From an uncultured Candidatus Melainabacteria bacterium (GTDB lineage: Bacteria > Cyanobacteriota > Vampirovibrionia > Gastranaerophilales > Gastranaerophilaceae), in contig CAKVDZ010000006.1 in the NCBI GenBank assembly GCA_934728585.1, forward strand, positions 27,344-91,343: a stretch of 64,000 nt of DNA. Direction: 5' to 3'. A program made the position numbers and the translations under genes. The notes beneath the pieces are model-generated. The model was given only the letters and a program-made list of their open reading frames with translations, was not told the DNA's origin and made no database searches. Of the stretch, positions 8,221 to 17,290 are shown piece by piece (position 1 is the first letter of the stretch; every line of letters begins with the position of its first letter).

Positions 8221-8257
8221 TAATGTATTTTTTATAACTTATTTAAAAAATACATTA
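8221..8257. repeat. Perfect AT-only palindrome between tspO and engB
   Basis: Two 14-nt arms (TAATGTATTTTTTA and its exact complement) around a 9-nt loop, immediately upstream of the tspO start and downstream of engB in neither gene's frame. It could be a weak terminator or a regulator site for tspO; no GC pairs anchor it. Confidence 0.4.
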
Positions 8258-8266
8258 CTCTGTTGC

Positions 8267-8878
8267 CTAGTCTACTGTGGTAGTTTCGGCTGAAATTTCG
8301 CCCTCTTTTGATAGTTCTAAAAGATGTGCAAATATTCCATCACAGTACTTTCTGTCAATTGCGCTAAATGGTAAAACCGTGCCTCCAAATTGTTTTTCTA
8401 CATTTTTAATTACGTTTAGAACTTTGTTTTTAGGTACATAATCCATTTTTGTAATTACTGTAAATATAGGTAAATCGTATGCTTCAACCCATTGACGCAT
8501 TTGCATATCGTTTTTTTGTAAGTCATGACGACCGTCTACAAGTTGAATTAAAGATTTTATTTGATTTCTGTTTAATAAATATTCTTCTAAATAGCGTTGC
8601 CACTTTGCTTGAGCTTCTTTTGAAACTTTTGCGTAGCCGTATCCTGGTAAATCGGCTATCATAAACTGTTCTGAAAAGTTGAAAAAGTTAATTAATCTTG
8701 TCTTTCCTGGGGTGTTTGAAGTTTTTGCTAATTTTTTATTGTTGCATAAGCAGTTTATGAATGAAGATTTACCCACGTTTGAACGACCTAAAAGTGGAAA
8801 TTCAGGTAGGGTGAAATTTGGGCACTGACTTAGTTTTTCGGCGCTTATTATAAACTTGGCGTTAATTTGTTTTGACAT
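8267..8878 (-). CDS. engB: Ribosome biogenesis GTP-binding protein YsxC/EngB
   Basis: 203-residue TRAFAC GTPase needed for large-subunit assembly. G1 is GRSNVGKSSF, G3 is DLPGYGYA and G4 is TKMD; the NTPGKTRLINFF switch I region is typical of EngB. Its start overlaps the end of the upstream TPR gene by 31 nt in another frame, so translation is probably coupled. The unusual partner (a secreted TPR protein) gives no hint about function. Confidence 0.95.
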   Translation of the reverse strand: MSKQINAKFIISAEKLSQCPNFTLPEFPLLGRSNVGKSSFINCLCNNKKLAKTSNTPGKTRLINFFNFSEQFMIADLPGYGYAKVSKEAQAKWQRYLEEYLLNRNQIKSLIQLVDGRHDLQKNDMQMRQWVEAYDLPIFTVITKMDYVPKNKVLNVIKNVEKQFGGTVLPFSAIDRKYCDGIFAHLLELSKEGEISAETTTVD

Positions 8879-10758
8879 TTTTTAAATTCTTTTGCTTCTT
8901 TTTTCATATATCTATTATTAATCTTTTGCAATTTTTTGTCTAATCGCTTAATTTTTTTGTTCATTTTTTTTATTTTGCGAGGTTTTTGTTCTAAACCAGC
9001 GACAACTTTGTATGCATCGATTGCTTCTTTGTAGTGTTTTTGTTTTTCGCATAATTTCGCACTCAAAAGGGCCGCTTCGTAGTTAGTAGGATTAAATTCC
9101 AACGAACGAAGTGCGTATTCCCTTGCAAACACTTTGTTTTTGTCTTTTTTGTTGAAATATTTTGCGTCTTTGTATAATGAGTCGGATTGTTTTTCCATTG
9201 TCATTATGTAGTTCAAATTATGGATTGCTTCTTCGTTTGTAGGGTCATAAACAAGAACTTTTCTCAAAGTATCTTTTGCACTTGGGTAAAATTTATCATA
9301 AGTTAGAATTTCAGCTACAAACAAGTAATCTTCTGGTGTTTCTGCAAATACAAGAGATTTTTCAAAAGTATCTTTTGCGTCTTGATATTTGTTCATAGCG
9401 TAATAAGCATCACCCTTTGCAAGCATATCGTTAAGTCCTCTTGCAGGTGTTGCGATAATTCTATCAAGCGTTTCTTGAGTATCTTTTTCTTTGTTTGTAA
9501 TTTTTGCAAGTTTTAATTTTGCAAGATATAATTGCAAATCGTTAGGATTTGCCTCTAATGCTCTTTCAATGTTTGTGTATGCTGTTTTTAATTCTTTTTC
9601 TCGACCTAACAAGTTTTGGCTTGTTGATTTTGCTTGTTCAAAGTATGCATTGGCAACACCTTTCAAGGCTTCAGAATTGTATCCTTCAACACCGATAAGG
9701 CTTGAATAATATTTCAAAGCTTGGTTGTGGTCGCCTTTTAGAATTGATAAATTACCAATGTATAATTTTGCTTGATTTAATTCTGGATTAACTGCAAGTG
9801 CTGATTTTAAGTTCGCAATTGCAAGTTCGTTGTCAAATCTTTTTTCATATATTGTTGCCAAATTCATATAAGGCTTTGTGTTTTCAGGTTTTACAGCAAT
9901 TGACTTTTTGAATGCTTCAATTGCGGCATTTTCGTTACCTTGTTTTTTCAAGATTTCACCACGCAAGTTGTACGCTACAGATGAATTTGGTTTCAATCTT
10001 AGTGAGTGATCAAGTGCATCTAAACCTTTCGAATATAATGATTTTTTATCATAAACTTGTGCAAGGTGGAAAAATGCAGTTGAGCTATTAGGGTTAATAG
10101 TAATAGCTTTCAAGAATTTTTTTCTTGCGTCATCATAATTTCCGTTCAAATAGTCAATTGAACCCAAATTATCAATTGCTGTTGCATAAGTTGGGTCAAT
10201 TTCAAGAGCTTTGTTGAAAAATTCATTAGCTTTGTCTAAATTGCCTGTATTTAGTGCAATTACACCAAGTGCGTTGTACGCAGGATAATATTTAGGGTTT
10301 AATTTTAAAGCTGTGTTAAATTCTTTTATAGAATTTTTAATTAAATCTTCAGATTGATTGCGATATTCCATATCAGAAGATGCTTGACGTCTAATGTTTA
10401 CAATGCCTTGAGCAAAGTGTAAGTTAGCATTGTTTGGATATTTTGGCATAAGCGCGTTCAATTGAGATTGAGCCATATCAAATTTGCCTTGTTTTGCCAA
10501 AGACACTGCGTATAATGATTTTGCTGTTACGTCATTTGGATTAGCTAAAATCATGTTGTTTAAAATTCTATCTGCTTGTGCAAAATTATCATATTCAAGA
10601 AGTTTATCTACTTGTTGATAATTTTTGCTTATTTTTGCAGTAATTACAGTTTTTTGTTTTGCAGGAGCTTTTTTTGCAGGTCTAGCATCAGCGTTGATGC
10701 CAATTGTTAAAAGTCCTGAAACAACCGTAGTAATTACTAATTTTTTACTCAATCTCAT
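8848..10758 (-). CDS. Large secreted/periplasmic TPR protein
   Basis: 636 residues with a signal peptide (about 1-26, ending INADARP), then an almost continuous array of tetratricopeptide repeats from about residue 48 to 600, e.g. AYNALGVIALNTGNLDKANEF and AFFHLAQVYDKKSLYSKGLDAL. The C-terminus (from about 590) is very Lys/Arg-rich and lacks repeats. Such proteins serve as scaffolds for envelope complexes or polysaccharide export; nothing here identifies the partner. It heads a two-gene operon with engB and shares a divergent promoter region with xerC/D. Confidence 0.8.
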   Translation of the reverse strand: MRLSKKLVITTVVSGLLTIGINADARPAKKAPAKQKTVITAKISKNYQQVDKLLEYDNFAQADRILNNMILANPNDVTAKSLYAVSLAKQGKFDMAQSQLNALMPKYPNNANLHFAQGIVNIRRQASSDMEYRNQSEDLIKNSIKEFNTALKLNPKYYPAYNALGVIALNTGNLDKANEFFNKALEIDPTYATAIDNLGSIDYLNGNYDDARKKFLKAITINPNSSTAFFHLAQVYDKKSLYSKGLDALDHSLRLKPNSSVAYNLRGEILKKQGNENAAIEAFKKSIAVKPENTKPYMNLATIYEKRFDNELAIANLKSALAVNPELNQAKLYIGNLSILKGDHNQALKYYSSLIGVEGYNSEALKGVANAYFEQAKSTSQNLLGREKELKTAYTNIERALEANPNDLQLYLAKLKLAKITNKEKDTQETLDRIIATPARGLNDMLAKGDAYYAMNKYQDAKDTFEKSLVFAETPEDYLFVAEILTYDKFYPSAKDTLRKVLVYDPTNEEAIHNLNYIMTMEKQSDSLYKDAKYFNKKDKNKVFAREYALRSLEFNPTNYEAALLSAKLCEKQKHYKEAIDAYKVVAGLEQKPRKIKKMNKKIKRLDKKLQKINNRYMKKEAKEFKKCQNKLTPSL

Positions 10759-10790
10759 TTTCTATCCTCTGTTTTGTAAATTATTTTTTA

Positions 10791-10813
10791 ATTATACAAA
10801 AACATTGTATAAT
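10791..10813. promoter_or_regulatory. Symmetric divergent promoter core
   Basis: Perfect inverted repeat with 9-nt arms (ATTATACAA / TTGTATAAT) around AAACA. By symmetry it presents a TATAAT -10 box to each strand, toward the TPR gene (minus) and xerC/D (plus). The -35 regions are poor. Either two back-to-back promoters or a dimer-binding operator would fit. Confidence 0.5.
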
Positions 10814-10853
10814 AGCACTAACAAAAAAAAATCGTGCGTAAGTAGGAATAATT

Positions 10854-11768
10854 ATGGGTTTGAATAAAGAGTCAAAAGTCTATTTAGAAGATTTTAAAAC
10901 ATACCTTTTAATTGAAAAGAACTTTTCAAAACATACTGCAAAAGCTTATTATTCAGATGTTATGAGCTACTTGCTTTGGCTTGACGAAGCCTCTTGTTTG
11001 AACGTAAATTTTGCAAAAGTTAGAGATTATTTGTATTTTATCCAAAAATTTAATTACAAAAAAACAACCTTGGCTCGAAAGATAGCATCTGTAAGGACTT
11101 TCTACAAATATTTGTACAGAGAGCGCCTTATGGATACTAACCCAACGGCTAATCTAACAGCGCCAAAACGACCAAAATCTTTGCCTAAATTTTTAACAGA
11201 CGCAGAAGTGGAAAAAATTTTATCTGGTATAAAAATTGAAACTCCTGCAGGTTACAGAAATCGCGCAATACTAGAATTACTCTGGGCTACAGGTATGCGT
11301 ATTTCAGAACTTAGCGGATTGAATTTTGGAGATTTGAATTTAGAAAATAATGAAATTACAGTATTTGGTAAAGGCGCAAAAGAGCGTATTGTACTAGTTT
11401 CAGACCGTGCGAAAAACTATTTGCAAAGATATATTGATACGGCTCGACCTTTGATAGCAAAAGGATTTATTTTGGAGCCAATAACTGATACAACTCCAGT
11501 ATTTATCAATAATACAGGGTATCGTTTGCAGAATAAAACTGTTAGAAATGTTATCAATGAAGTTGTTGAAAATATTGAACTCCCAAAACACGTAACCCCT
11601 CACATGTTTAGACATAGTTTTGCAACACATTTGATTGAAAATGGGGCAGATTTAAGGATTGTTCAAGAGTTATTGGGGCACGCAAGCATTTCAAACACGC
11701 AAATTTATACTCACGTTTCGACAAAACACTTGCAAGATGTATTTGAGCATTCGCACCCAAGAGCTTGA
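10854..11768 (+). CDS. xerC: Tyrosine recombinase XerC/XerD
   Basis: 304-residue site-specific recombinase that resolves chromosome dimers at dif with FtsK. It has an N-terminal SAM-like core-binding domain (about 10-95) and a complete catalytic set: Arg149 (ATGMRISEL), Lys173/176 (GKGAKER), His250-x-x-Arg253 (HMFRHSFATHL), His276 (LLGHASISNTQIYTH) and nucleophile Tyr285. XerC and XerD cannot be separated from one sequence, so the symbol is provisional. It starts after a GTAGGAAT ribosome site and is followed 27 nt later by ruvB. Confidence 0.9.
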   Translation: MGLNKESKVYLEDFKTYLLIEKNFSKHTAKAYYSDVMSYLLWLDEASCLNVNFAKVRDYLYFIQKFNYKKTTLARKIASVRTFYKYLYRERLMDTNPTANLTAPKRPKSLPKFLTDAEVEKILSGIKIETPAGYRNRAILELLWATGMRISELSGLNFGDLNLENNEITVFGKGAKERIVLVSDRAKNYLQRYIDTARPLIAKGFILEPITDTTPVFINNTGYRLQNKTVRNVINEVVENIELPKHVTPHMFRHSFATHLIENGADLRIVQELLGHASISNTQIYTHVSTKHLQDVFEHSHPRA

Positions 11769-11795
11769 TTTCAGTATTTATGCTAAAATAAAATT

Positions 11796-12860
11796 ATGGC
11801 TATATTATCAGACGATGAAAATTTTCAACAAAATATTAAAAAAAATCCTGTCGTAAAACCAGAAACAATCGAGTACGACAAGACTTTTGAAAACTCAATT
11901 CGTCCAAAGACTTTTGATAATTATATCGGTCAATCAGAATTAAAAGAAACCTTGCAGATTTCAATTGAAGCTGCAAAAAAGCGTGAAACAAACTTAGACC
12001 ACATGCTATTTTATGGCCCCCCAGGACTAGGTAAAACAACACTTGCAGGAGTTGTAGCTCAACAAATGGGTGCAGAATTAAAAATTACATCAGCACCAGC
12101 TTTAGAGCGTCCTCGTGATATTATCGGAATTTTGATGTCACTTAAAGGTGGTGAGGTCTTGTTCATTGACGAAATACATCGTTTAAACAAGGTTACAGAA
12201 GAAATTCTTTATCCAGCGATGGAAGATTTTTATCTTGATATGACAACAGGTAAAAGTCAGACTGTAAAAACTATGCGACTTCCGTTGCCTAAATTCACTT
12301 TAATTGGCGCAACTACAAAAGCTGGTGAACTTTCTGGACCATTAAGGGATAGATTTGGTATAATTCATCGATTGCAATTCTATAATTTTGATGAATTGGC
12401 TCAAGTGATTAAGCGAACAGCAGATATTTTGGATATAAAAATTACAGATGACGGTGCAAATGCAATCGCAAGATGTTCTCGAGGAACTCCTCGTATTGCA
12501 AACCGTTTGGTAAAGCGTGTTTCAGATTTTGCGATTGTAAAATATGATGGCGAAATTACAGAAGAAGTTGCAAAAGAGTCGTTAAAAGCTTTAAAAATTG
12601 ATGAATACGGCTTAGATTCAACTGATAGAGCCTTATTAAATATGATTATTGAAAAATATGACGGTGGACCTGTTGGTATAAATACGCTTGCTGCGGCTTT
12701 AGGTGAAGATATTAGAACGCTTGAAGATGTTTGTGAACCATATTTACTACAAATAGGCTTATTGCAAAGAACTCCGCAAGGTAGAAAGGTTTCTCCAGAG
12801 GGTTACAGACATTTGGGGATAAGAAATCATTCTGCTCAACGTAGTCTTTTTGAGGATTAG
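11796..12860 (+). CDS. ruvB: Holliday junction branch migration ATPase RuvB
   Basis: 354-residue AAA+ motor that drives branch migration with RuvA. Walker A is GPPGLGKTT (about 74-82), Walker B is LFIDEIHRL, sensor 1 is LIGATTKAG and the arginine-finger region is LRDRFG; the C-terminal winged helix (GGPVGINTLAAALGED) is complete. No ruvA or ruvC is nearby. There is no Shine-Dalgarno; an extended -10 (TGCTAAAAT) ends 6 nt before the ATG at 11796, which suggests a leaderless transcript although xerC/D lies just upstream. Confidence 0.97.
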   Translation: MAILSDDENFQQNIKKNPVVKPETIEYDKTFENSIRPKTFDNYIGQSELKETLQISIEAAKKRETNLDHMLFYGPPGLGKTTLAGVVAQQMGAELKITSAPALERPRDIIGILMSLKGGEVLFIDEIHRLNKVTEEILYPAMEDFYLDMTTGKSQTVKTMRLPLPKFTLIGATTKAGELSGPLRDRFGIIHRLQFYNFDELAQVIKRTADILDIKITDDGANAIARCSRGTPRIANRLVKRVSDFAIVKYDGEITEEVAKESLKALKIDEYGLDSTDRALLNMIIEKYDGGPVGINTLAAALGEDIRTLEDVCEPYLLQIGLLQRTPQGRKVSPEGYRHLGIRNHSAQRSLFED

Positions 12861-12861
12861 T

Positions 12862-13998
12862 ATGAAAAAATTTTTAATTTTACTTGTAATGTTTATATTT
12901 GCTTTACCTGTATTTGCTCAAAATGACGCAGATAAGGTTTTGAAATCTGAATTAGGCAAGGTTCAAAGTGTCGAGTATGAGGACGTTGAACAGTCTTTTA
13001 CAGACAAAAGTCAGGTAAAACAGATTGTTACTATAAAACTTTTGACAGGTGAATTTAAAGGTCAAGAGTTTAAAACGATGAATATGATTACAAATAATCC
13101 GTATTACGATATTTTCTTGAAAAAAGGAGATAAAGTAATTCTTCACTCAGAAATGGAGGAAGATGGAGAAACAATAAATTACGATATTGCAGACATTCAC
13201 AGGATTAATTTTGTATATGTTTTAACCGCAATATTCGTTGGCTTGTTGTTGATTGTAGGTCGTCGAAAAGGTTTTAATAGTCTGCTTTCTATTGTAATTA
13301 CGGTTGCTTTAATTCTTTTTATGATGGCGCCTATGGTTAGAAGTGGCTTTAATCCTATAGTTTCAGCACTTATTATAAGTTTATTATCTACATTACTTAC
13401 AATGTATACAGTTGGCGGATTTAACCACAAGAGTACATCTGCAAGTATTGGTGTTATTGGTAGTTTGATTTTTGCTTCGTTTTTGTCAATTCTTACAATA
13501 AAATTTGCTAGACTTACGGGGTTTTGCTGTGAAGAAACAATGTATTTGTATACTGCAGACCCAAGTTTGGATTTTAAAGGGATTTTAACGGCATCTGTAA
13601 TTCTTGCAACACTAGGTGCAGTAATGGATACAGGCATGTCAATTGCAAGTAGCATAAATGAATTTTATATAATCAATCCTAAAATGACGACAAAAGATTT
13701 GTTTTTGTCTGGCATGAATGTAGGTAAAGATATTATTGGTACAATGGCAAATACTTTGATTTTAGTGTATTTAGGCTCATCTTTGCCGTTAGTTTTGTTA
13801 TCACAAAATATTGATTTACAAAAATTCTTTAACCTAAATCAAGTAGTTACAGAAATATGTTCGGCTATGATTGGTAGTATCGCACTTGTTGCGTGTGTTC
13901 CGATTACAGCTATTGTATCTGCTCACTTGGTTAGGGTTAACAAAAATGAAATTGATGATATAATGATAAAAAATGATTCAGAAATTGATGAAGATTAA
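12862..13998 (+). CDS. YibE/F family multi-pass membrane protein
   Basis: 378 residues with a signal peptide (MKKFLILLVMFIFALPVFA), a small extracytoplasmic beta-rich region to about 115 and then seven or so membrane helices containing LLIVGRRKGFNSLLSI, ATLGAVMDTGMSIASSI and GKDIIGTMANTLILVYLGSSLPL, the family hallmarks. YibE/F proteins are putative transporters of unknown substrate, common in Firmicutes. The chosen ATG follows GAGG; the ruvB stop codon falls inside that leader, so translation is coupled to ruvB. A start four codons earlier is less likely. Confidence 0.85.
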   Translation: MKKFLILLVMFIFALPVFAQNDADKVLKSELGKVQSVEYEDVEQSFTDKSQVKQIVTIKLLTGEFKGQEFKTMNMITNNPYYDIFLKKGDKVILHSEMEEDGETINYDIADIHRINFVYVLTAIFVGLLLIVGRRKGFNSLLSIVITVALILFMMAPMVRSGFNPIVSALIISLLSTLLTMYTVGGFNHKSTSASIGVIGSLIFASFLSILTIKFARLTGFCCEETMYLYTADPSLDFKGILTASVILATLGAVMDTGMSIASSINEFYIINPKMTTKDLFLSGMNVGKDIIGTMANTLILVYLGSSLPLVLLSQNIDLQKFFNLNQVVTEICSAMIGSIALVACVPITAIVSAHLVRVNKNEIDDIMIKNDSEIDED

Positions 13999-14010
13999 GA
14001 GGTTATAAAA

Positions 14011-14520
14011 ATGATTGAAATGCGCGTAATGGGTATAGCACTTGATACAAGAACTGGTTCGCCAATTGTTGTACTTCATGACAAAGATAATAGAAAAGCA
14101 CTTCCAATTTGGATTGGTTCAGCAGAAGCAAGTGCGATTATCAGAAAGATTGAAAATCTTCAAGTCGCAAGACCTATGACACACGATTTGATTATTGGAA
14201 TTATCAAAAGAACAGGTTATGAATTGGAAAAAGTTGAAATTGATGATGTTGAAAAAGATACATACTTTGCAACTTTAGTTCTTACAAAAGACGGTGAAGA
14301 ACCACTTGAAATCGATTGTCGACCATCAGACGCAATTGCAGTCGCAATCCGTGTTGACGCCCCAATTTATGTCGCAGCATCAGTATTGGCAACGGGTGCC
14401 GTTTCAACAGATCCATCAAAAGATGAAGAAGAAGCTCAAGAATTCAAAAGTTTCGTTCAAAACTTGAAACCATCTGATTTTGAAAAATTATTGAAAGGTC
14501 ACGAAGAATCAGACCAGTAA
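14011..14520 (+). CDS. Bifunctional nuclease family protein (DUF151)
   Basis: 169 residues. The first 135 residues form the BFN domain: MRVMGIALDTRTGSPIVVL, LPIWIGSAEASAI, RPMTHDLI and DCRPSDAIAVAIRVDAPIYVA are its conserved blocks. Members, first described in plants and Aquifex/Thermotoga-type bacteria, have been reported to cut DNA and RNA; their bacterial role is unclear. The acidic tail is variable. AGAGG precedes the ATG and it lies 12 nt after yibE/F, so it closes the xerC-ruvB operon. Confidence 0.88.
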   Translation: MIEMRVMGIALDTRTGSPIVVLHDKDNRKALPIWIGSAEASAIIRKIENLQVARPMTHDLIIGIIKRTGYELEKVEIDDVEKDTYFATLVLTKDGEEPLEIDCRPSDAIAVAIRVDAPIYVAASVLATGAVSTDPSKDEEEAQEFKSFVQNLKPSDFEKLLKGHEESDQ

Positions 14521-14521
14521 C

Positions 14522-14671
14522 TTAACTGGTGTCTTTTTCAATCCAAATATAAGTAACTTGTTTGTTTTGCTTAAATGGGTTTGACTGGTATAAATTTTGC
14601 TCAAAATCAGTTTGAGTCTTGTTTTCTGATTTTTTATTTATAAGTTTTTTTGTGTATTTTAAAAAATCCAT
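14522..14671 (-). CDS. Possible small protein of 49 residues
   Basis: An intact reading frame begins MDFLKYTKKLINKKSENKT and ends TYIWIEKDTS, hydrophilic and Lys/Asn/Gln-rich. It fills most of the otherwise empty interval between the BFN gene and thiL and ends 1 nt from the BFN stop on the opposite strand. Against it: the only AGG is 14 nt before the ATG, and AT-rich DNA gives open frames of this length by chance. Kept as a candidate because codon use looks like neighbouring genes. Confidence 0.3.
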   Translation of the reverse strand: MDFLKYTKKLINKKSENKTQTDFEQNLYQSNPFKQNKQVTYIWIEKDTS

Positions 14672-14730
14672 AATAAAATTATTAACCTATTTTTTAGATG
14701 TTTAACCCCTAAAAAGTATTAAAGTTACGT

Positions 14731-14757
14731 TTGACGGGTGGTTATTTGTGATAAGAT
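14731..14757 (+). promoter_or_regulatory. thiL promoter, leaderless type
   Basis: TTGACG, 15-nt spacer and an extended -10 (TGATAAGAT) ending 6 nt before the thiL ATG. No Shine-Dalgarno and no room for a TPP riboswitch between promoter and start. Confidence 0.5.
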
Positions 14758-14763
14758 TAAAAT

Positions 14764-15696
14764 ATGAAAGAACTCGAATTTATAAAAATAATTCAAAATA
14801 TATTATCGTCTGAACACATAGGCGATGATTGTGCGTATTTAGAGGATTTGGGCATTGTCGTAACACAAGATAGTCTGGTTGAAGATGTTCATTTTAAACG
14901 TGAATTTTCAACACCTTTTCAACTTGGTTACAAGTCTATTGCAGTAAATTTGAGCGATATTTATGCATCAGGCGCAGAGGCTAAATACCTTACTGTGTCT
15001 TTGTCTTTGCCAAAGGATATTGATACAGAATTTGTAAAAGGCTTTTATGAGGGTGCAAAATCAGCTTTGAATGGTGCAAAAATTGTCGGTGGAGATATAA
15101 CAGGTTCTGATAAAATCTTTGTTTCTGTAACCGCTATTGGCGCGACTAAAGACAGAAAAATTTCATCAAGAAAAAATGCCAAAGTTGGGTATAAAATTAT
15201 TGTAAATGGTGAACATGGCACTAGTGGTGCAGGTCTTCACGCATTGTTAAACGATGTGTCAGGGTATGAAACTTTAAAAACAGAACATCTTATGCCTAAA
15301 ATTTCGTCAAAATTATCGGATAATATTGCTACTACTGCAACGTACGACTATGCTATGATGGATTCTTCTGATGGGTTGGCAGATTCCTTGTACAAAATTG
15401 CCAAAAATAGTGGCGTTTGCGCCTATGTCGATTTTGACAAAATTCCATATAATAAAGAAATTGAAAATCTCAGCGGAATTGATTACAAGCAAATGATTTT
15501 CTTTGGTGGTGAAGATTACAAATTGGTTTGTGCAATATCAGAAGAAGATTTAAGTAAAATTAACCCTGATTTTTATACGATTATTGGTGAAATTATTGAA
15601 AAAAATGATGAAAATTATCTAAAAATTAATATGAATGATAAAATTTTTAATTTTGATGAAAACAAATTGGAAGAAAAATTTTTTAAACATTTTTAA
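14764..15696 (+). CDS. thiL: Thiamine-monophosphate kinase
   Basis: 310 residues of the AIRS/PurM-like kinase fold. It phosphorylates thiamine monophosphate to the cofactor thiamine diphosphate. Markers are IGDDCAYLE, TQDSLVEDVHFKRE, SIAVNLSDIYASGAEAKY, VGGDITGSDKIFVSV and MMDSSDGLADSLYKIA, the metal- and ATP-binding Asp clusters of ThiL. No other thiamine genes are near. The C-terminal third is very Asn/Lys-rich like the rest of this genome. Confidence 0.92.
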   Translation: MKELEFIKIIQNILSSEHIGDDCAYLEDLGIVVTQDSLVEDVHFKREFSTPFQLGYKSIAVNLSDIYASGAEAKYLTVSLSLPKDIDTEFVKGFYEGAKSALNGAKIVGGDITGSDKIFVSVTAIGATKDRKISSRKNAKVGYKIIVNGEHGTSGAGLHALLNDVSGYETLKTEHLMPKISSKLSDNIATTATYDYAMMDSSDGLADSLYKIAKNSGVCAYVDFDKIPYNKEIENLSGIDYKQMIFFGGEDYKLVCAISEEDLSKINPDFYTIIGEIIEKNDENYLKINMNDKIFNFDENKLEEKFFKHF

Positions 15697-15752
15697 TTTG
15701 ACATTATTTATCAAAACTGTTACGATATTTTCTAAGAAAAGAGGTATTATTA

Positions 15753-16415
15753 ATGAATAAATTAAAAGCGTTTACATTAGCAGAAGTTTTACTTGTTGTC
15801 GCTATTGTGGGTGTAGTAGCAATATTAACAGTGACAAACGCAACAAATGAGGGTGATGAAGCCGAAAGAGTTGTTCAATTAAGACGTTCTCTATCAATTA
15901 TTGAATCTGGGATTGCATTGGCTACAAATGAAGATGGTCCAATTATTAATTGGGTATATTCAAATGGGAACCTTTTTTCTGGCTTGCAACAACGATTGTT
16001 GCCTAGAATGAAGCTAACTAAAAATTGTGGTACTGCTTCTGGTTGTTGGAAAGATGGTGATAAAGAAATTAATTCAAATGCAAATTATATAAAAGCAATT
16101 TTAGCAAATGGAGCTTCTATTGCTATTGAAAAAGCTCCCACTTTGCCTATTTATATTGATGTAAATGGTCCGAAAAAGGGAAGCACACAACCAGGTGTAG
16201 ATGTTTTTGGGTTTGAATTAATTGATGCCAATGATGGATTTTTAAGACCAATGGGTGCGAATGTAGATTCAGATGTTAATTTTAGAAAGTTTTGTGGTGA
16301 TGACAAGTTATATTGCACAGCATGGGTAATCAAAAATGGTAACATGGATTATCTAAAATGCTTAGATGAATTGTCTTGGACTGCAGAAAATGGTAAGACT
16401 AATTGTTCAAATTAA
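15753..16415 (+). CDS. Type IV pilin-like / pseudopilin protein
   Basis: 220 residues with a short leader MNKLKA followed by FTLAEVLLVVAIVGVVAILTV, the class of N-terminal methylation/cleavage sequence recognised by prepilin peptidase (cut expected after Ala6; Glu at mature position 5). The hydrophobic helix to about residue 30 packs into a pilus or secretion pseudopilus core. The variable globular part has cysteine pairs (NCGTASGCW, KFCGDDKLYC, KCLDELSWTAENGKTNC) that probably form disulfides. No pilus assembly genes are adjacent, as is usual for dispersed prepilin genes. AGAGG precedes the ATG. Confidence 0.8.
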   Translation: MNKLKAFTLAEVLLVVAIVGVVAILTVTNATNEGDEAERVVQLRRSLSIIESGIALATNEDGPIINWVYSNGNLFSGLQQRLLPRMKLTKNCGTASGCWKDGDKEINSNANYIKAILANGASIAIEKAPTLPIYIDVNGPKKGSTQPGVDVFGFELIDANDGFLRPMGANVDSDVNFRKFCGDDKLYCTAWVIKNGNMDYLKCLDELSWTAENGKTNCSN

Positions 16416-16447
16416 AAGCTTCTAAACATTAATGTTTAAAAGCTTTT
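16414..16447. terminator. Terminator between the pilin gene and fabI
   Basis: Long hairpin with arms AAAAGCTT-TAAACATT and its complement, starting inside the pilin stop codon. A/T runs on both sides let it serve both converging genes. Confidence 0.7.
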
Positions 16448-16472
16448 ATATATTTATTAATCAATATTAATA

Positions 16473-17279
16473 TTATTGAACGTTAGCATTCATTGCTTCG
16501 ATTTCTCTAATAGAAGCGTGTACTTTGTGGCAACCGCAATCACAGTAAAGAACTTCACCAGTTGTACCGCTTGAAAGTGGTGAAGCTAAGAATAAACCAG
16601 CGTTTCCAACATCTTCAAGGGTTGTATTTCTGTTAAGAGGTGATTTTAGTGAGATTGCTTTTAACATATTGCTAAATCCTGAAATACCACTTGCGGCAAG
16701 TGTTTTAATAGGGCCAGCAGATAAGCAGTTAACTCTAACACCGTTTTTACCCATATCCATAGCCAAAAATCTCATTGAAGATTCAAGAGCTGCTTTTGCA
16801 ACACCCATAATATTGTAGTTTGCAACATACATTTCAGAACCGATGTATGTTAATGCAAGAACTGAACCTCCCTCATTCATAAGAGGTCTTGCGTTACGGC
16901 AAATTGAAACTAAAGAATAAGCGCTTACGCCCATAGCTAAATCCCAACCCTCTCTTGATGTATTGATAAATTCACCTTGCAAATCTTCTCTATTTGCGAA
17001 TGCTACAGCATGAACTACAAAATCTAATTTACCGTAAATTTTTTCACATTCTGCAAATACGGCTTGCACTTCGTCTTCTTTGGTAACGTCGCAAGACATT
17101 ATTAATTTTGAATTCATTTCTTCTGCAATAGGTCTAACACGTTTTTCCATAACTTCGCCAGCGTATGTAAAAGCAATATCAGCGCCTTCTTCAAATAATC
17201 TTTTTGCAATAGCATAAGCTATGCCGTGTTTATTTGAAACACCAAAAATTATACCTTTTTTACCATTCATAATACTCAT
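16473..17279 (-). CDS. fabI: Enoyl-[acyl-carrier-protein] reductase FabI
   Basis: 268-residue short-chain dehydrogenase that reduces enoyl-ACP in the last step of fatty-acid elongation. It has the FabI-type start GKKGIIFGVSNKHGIAYAIAK (NADH loop) and the catalytic Tyr/Lys region YNIMGVAKAALESSMR, then SAGPIKTLAASGI, the substrate loop. The C-terminus is unusual: CDCGCHKVHASIREIEAMNANVQ contains three closely spaced cysteines with a His, a possible metal site. It follows the ugpC-type gene by 11 nt on the same strand. Met4 is an alternative start, but AGGAG fits the first ATG. Confidence 0.93.
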   Translation of the reverse strand: MSIMNGKKGIIFGVSNKHGIAYAIAKRLFEEGADIAFTYAGEVMEKRVRPIAEEMNSKLIMSCDVTKEDEVQAVFAECEKIYGKLDFVVHAVAFANREDLQGEFINTSREGWDLAMGVSAYSLVSICRNARPLMNEGGSVLALTYIGSEMYVANYNIMGVAKAALESSMRFLAMDMGKNGVRVNCLSAGPIKTLAASGISGFSNMLKAISLKSPLNRNTTLEDVGNAGLFLASPLSSGTTGEVLYCDCGCHKVHASIREIEAMNANVQ

Positions 17280-17290
17280 AATTTTTCTCC

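Noticed and set aside
14681..14763. TPP riboswitch before thiL
   Set aside because: The gap is short, the promoter lies directly on the start codon and no CTGAGA-type core is visible.
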